Source: Paragorgia papillata (Eukaryota; Cnidaria; Anthozoa; Scleralcyonacea; Coralliidae). Taken from it: a DNA stretch of 64,000 nt. The stretch lies in the NCBI GenBank assembly GCA_035771165.1, contig JAWNZC010000337.1, positions 1,042,501-1,106,500 of the forward strand, given 5' to 3'. The notes beneath the pieces are model-generated. The model was not told the origin of the DNA, searched no databases, and worked only from the letters and a program-made list of their open reading frames with translations. Numbering within the stretch: position 1 is the first letter of the stretch; every line of letters begins with the position of its first letter. Shown piece by piece: positions 1-64,000 of the stretch. A program made the position numbers and the translations under genes.

Positions 1-48
1 CAACCAACCAATCAACCAACCAACCAACCAATCAACCGACCAACCAAG
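1..48. repeat. (CCAA)n microsatellite
   Basis: The window opens inside a tetranucleotide run of CAAC/CCAA units with a few substitutions. It is cut by the window edge. The following ~340 bases (49-391) show no gene or recognisable repeat and are probably intron of the minus-strand gene at 415-619. Confidence 0.9.
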
Positions 49-414
49 AGAAGAATAGCCAGCATTTATACAACACAAGACTTAAGTCTGTCTAAAATTA
101 ACAGGCGACGTTCCTCAAGTTACAATTGACTGCAAATATCTTCGTATTTCTTCTTTGCCTCACTTCAAATCTTCTAGAAGTGGTTTCATGAGGCCTGATT
201 CTCAGATTTTATATTTTATTTATTATTTGTAAAATACCTGGATATTTATAATTGTAAAATATCATGGATTAATTTAATACATTTGGTAGAAGATGCAGGT
301 ATTACTAGTGTCTAGTGATATGTTATATGAAATATACATGGACTGTCTGTGTGACAACAATCCATAAATTATAAATATAAATATTTCAATTTTAATTTTT
401 TTTAAATAACTTAC

Positions 415-619
415 ATTTGCTAGCTAGTGGAGCAGTTGGCAATCGATGGTTTATTCCTGAGACATGAAGAGTAGATTTTACATCAGAAATATCATCAATT
501 GCTTTCCAAAATTCTTTTGCATACGCTATATTTTCTGGTGAACTATCAGCAAAGATAACAGCCTCTTGCGGCAAAACGCCGGCCATATTGGCTTGCGTCA
601 CGATTACCATGACAACCAA
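415..619 (-). CDS. First coding exon of an unrecognised minus-strand gene
   Basis: On the minus strand an open frame runs from ATG at 619 (or a second ATG at 586, starting MAGVLPQEA) and ends at a consensus donor GTAAGT (414 down to 409) after codons for LASK plus one base. The peptide contains ADSSPENIAYAKEFWKAI and looks like ordinary globular protein, not a repeat. I do not recognise the family. Later exons would lie left of the window or in 1-408, where none is obvious. The start faces USP25/28 exon 1 head-to-head about 93-125 bases away, which supports a real promoter-proximal exon. It could still be a chance ORF, but the fit of reading frame, donor and position argues against it. Confidence 0.5.
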
Positions 620-711
620 AGGTAACCGCTGGTTACAGTTACAGTGGGCTCATGCAGTTGGTGTCAAATGATGGAACAAGGAATTGGAAAATGGCGTTCG
701 ATCGTTGATGG
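587..711. promoter_or_regulatory. Candidate bidirectional promoter between divergent genes
   Basis: This short interval separates the minus-strand ATG codons (586/619) from the first plus-strand candidate ATG (712). Head-to-head genes with under 200 bases between starts normally share one promoter. No TATA box is evident. The assignment is inferred purely from arrangement and depends on both first exons being right. Confidence 0.4.
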
Positions 712-62155
<61,444 letters not shown>

Positions 62156-63735
62156 GTAGGTATATTATTATACTTGCTTGTTCTGTGTGAAAGTTTATCA
62201 ATTTCTAATCAGCCAACGCCTTTGTTTTTGTTTAACAATTACAGTCACTATATACTTACCGCTGTGGATGGTAAGGTGCAGACATGGATCCTGAGCTTAA
62301 TTGTTACTTGGATTCAGGTCAGAGGCCATGTTTTGGTCTCCAGCCTTGACCTGTCCAACAATGTCTTGACCTGTCCAACAATGTCTGCACCTATCACACC
62401 GACTGTGTCGGTGGAAATTATTCGCCAACGGCTTTGTTAATAGGGTGGGTTGGTGGGTGCAATCTGGTGTTAGCTACACTGGATTCGCCTTGTTTGCTCG
62501 CCAGCTGTCTAAGGTACAATGACGCAGCCTTTAAGGGAGGTACCTATTTACCTGCCCTAGCTTTACTCTCTCCTCAGGTCCTGCGCGTTCCTTTATTGTT
62601 AACTAACCTCATTTTGATCCGTAAAATGCTCTATTTCGAAGTAAGAAATTTAAGAATATCGGGAAAAAAGGCAGAAAACAACTAATTTTCTTCTGTTTTG
62701 AATGACTGACTAAGTCGATTCAGTACGAATTCAGCGACGAATTGCACCGGATTGCACTCGGGAACGCTCACAACTCTATCGTGTCCAACTGTAAAATGGC
62801 CGCCGTTATACGTACTTGAGCCCGCGATTATGGCTGATCCCGATCTATAATTAAATAACATTTCGAAAGCGTGCGTGATGATTGGCTGAAAACTTTGTTA
62901 CTATAACTCGATGTCTAAAATATGGGAATGCGCCGTGCTGATATGCTCGATATGCTGATATGCTTTTTTGCGTGGGGTGTTGGTGACTCAGCGGTTAGCG
63001 TACGAACCTAGCATAAATGCATATACAGTGAAAAATGCAGTTTTGGATATTTAACAACTACTTGAAAAAAACCTCTTGAAATTATATAAGATTGGTGTAT
63101 TTACTGCTACGATACGTCGCACTTATTGGATCACTTGAAACTTCACTCGTTTAGTATCGTGGTATACACACAAGTATACATGCATGCAACCACAGTTTCA
63201 AGAGATTTTGTTACATAATCCCGAAGATATACAGGGTTTTCAGTAAGTCATTATGCACTGTGGCGTCAAAGTTATGTGGTGATTGGCTCTGGGAACGAGA
63301 TTGTGTGGTGATAATTTAGATATGTAATAGTTGTGACTGCATGTGCATACAAATCATATCACTTCAGGAGCTCTATCAAGTAAAATAGTTTCAAACTAAA
63401 TTCTCACTGAAAGTGTCAAATTGTCTTTGAATTGAAAATATTTGATAGAATTTGAAGCTCATAATCTAAATAACCAATTTCTAAAAAATAGGCACGCCCA
63501 GGCGTGCATGTATCTACTGCGTTTAATGCCTATAGCTACTATGGTAAAAACAATGATGCAACTGTGTACTTGTAACAACCTTGTATTCATAGCTGAACAA
63601 GATTCTTGACAAAATTGATGGAATTGTATAGTTGTAACAACCTTGTATTCAGATCTAGAGCTGAACAAGATTTTTGACAAAATTGTCTACTGTATGCTCA
63701 CAGGCCATGCTGTGTTTTAACTTTGATAAATAACT
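62156..63735. other. Intron 23 start with dispersed-repeat fragments
   Basis: 62255-62640 (GTGGATGGTAAGGTGCAGAC ... CACCTATCACACCGA) resembles 4470-4870; 62977-63020 is a tRNA-SINE head; 63050-63290 resembles the interior of the 7407-7868 MITE; 63568-63685 holds two ~55-bp direct units (GTAACAACCTTGTATTCA). No further USP exon identified. Confidence 0.55.
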
Positions 63736-63739
63736 CAGT

Positions 63740-63905
63740 CAAGTCAGACTCTCAGAGTAAAGCCAGTAAGGCACAGAAGGCTAAGTGCTAACAACTCTAC
63801 TCATATCTGGCATGAGTCCAAGCCTGGACAGGTGCATGGTCACCCATTCAAATACTAACTCAATCCAAATGGGCTTTACTCCGGTCCTCAGTGGTGAGAG
63901 GCAGT
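63740..63905 (-). mobile_element. 5S rRNA-related SINE head, copy 3 (minus)
   Basis: Minus strand reads CACTGCCTCTCACCACTGAG ... AAGCCCATTTGG ... GAGTTAGTATTTGAATGGGT then GACC, the 5S-like block, more diverged than 39692-40098. The shared body is not present beyond GAGTAGAGTTGTT. Confidence 0.65.
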
Positions 63906-64000
63906 GCAGTAATAGCTTGACTATTAAAGCTATATGGTACTAAAAGCTATAGTCATAAAGTATGGTAGTAAAGCTTTAAGTAGGTCAATCAAATTAACAT

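Noticed and set aside
62244..62270. Candidate exon after exon 23 (CAATTACAG acceptor, HYILTAVD, GTAAGG donor)
   Set aside because: The phase out is wrong for any known continuation and the sequence matches the dispersed repeat at about 4475.
63369..63381. ELYQ codons after TCACTTCAG, like ELYQKGKY in USP28
   Set aside because: Frame disagrees with the phase 2 end of exon 23 and the equivalent residues are already coded there.

Overview
The window is animal nuclear DNA: AT-rich, dominated by long introns, and packed with transposon remnants. Spliceosomal GT/AG exons, metazoan ubiquitin-receptor motifs (SIM, UIM), hAT and TTAA-target elements, tRNA- and 5S-derived SINEs, a LINE remnant and repeated short-hairpin MITEs all point to a metazoan. 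One dispersed repeat encodes an 'ATDEEINNFKENVV' peptide and another ends in 'CCCTTT...CCAGACGATTTTA'. From memory both are common in non-bilaterian genomes, so an anthozoan cnidarian (or possibly a sponge) is my best guess, but the species is not determined.

One gene organises the window. On the + strand, 23 short exons from 712 to 62155 splice in a continuous, phase-consistent frame of about 811 codons. They encode a USP25/USP28-type ubiquitin-specific protease: an N-terminal UBA-like domain (exons 2-3), SUMO- and ubiquitin-interacting motifs (exons 4-9), a catalytic domain with Cys box (exon 9) and His/Asn box (exon 19), and part of the C-terminal helical region (exons 20-23). The end of the gene lies beyond the right edge. 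Most exons were too short to stand out as ORFs and were found by joining splice sites while keeping phase and homology. A minus-strand exon of an unrecognised gene (415-619) starts head-to-head with exon 1, implying a short shared promoter.

The most notable feature of the gene is an exon-pair duplication at 27733-32339. A short linker exon plus a SIM+UIM exon occurs twice in tandem, so the protein would carry UBA-(SIM-UIM)x2-UIM before the protease. The insertion that in vertebrate USP25/28 splits the catalytic domain and drives oligomerisation looks much shorter here.

The introns hold nearly everything else. These include two paralogous minus-strand ORFs for a small single-pass membrane protein (9382-9633 and 12990-13259); a tandem ~1.2-kb duplication (14.4-16.6 kb); a LINE fragment (20.4-21.7 kb); a fossil hAT inside a foldback element (1.1-2.8 kb); a hAT-type MITE inside an (ACAG)n microsatellite (50.4-51.1 kb); several TTAA-flanked (piggyBac-like) MITEs; a MULE-like element with 9-bp duplication (27.0-27.5 kb); minisatellites of 17 bp (45.3-46.4 kb) and 29 bp (48.0-48.4 kb); and many near-perfect hairpins. 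No CRISPR, rRNA operon or intact autonomous transposon was seen.
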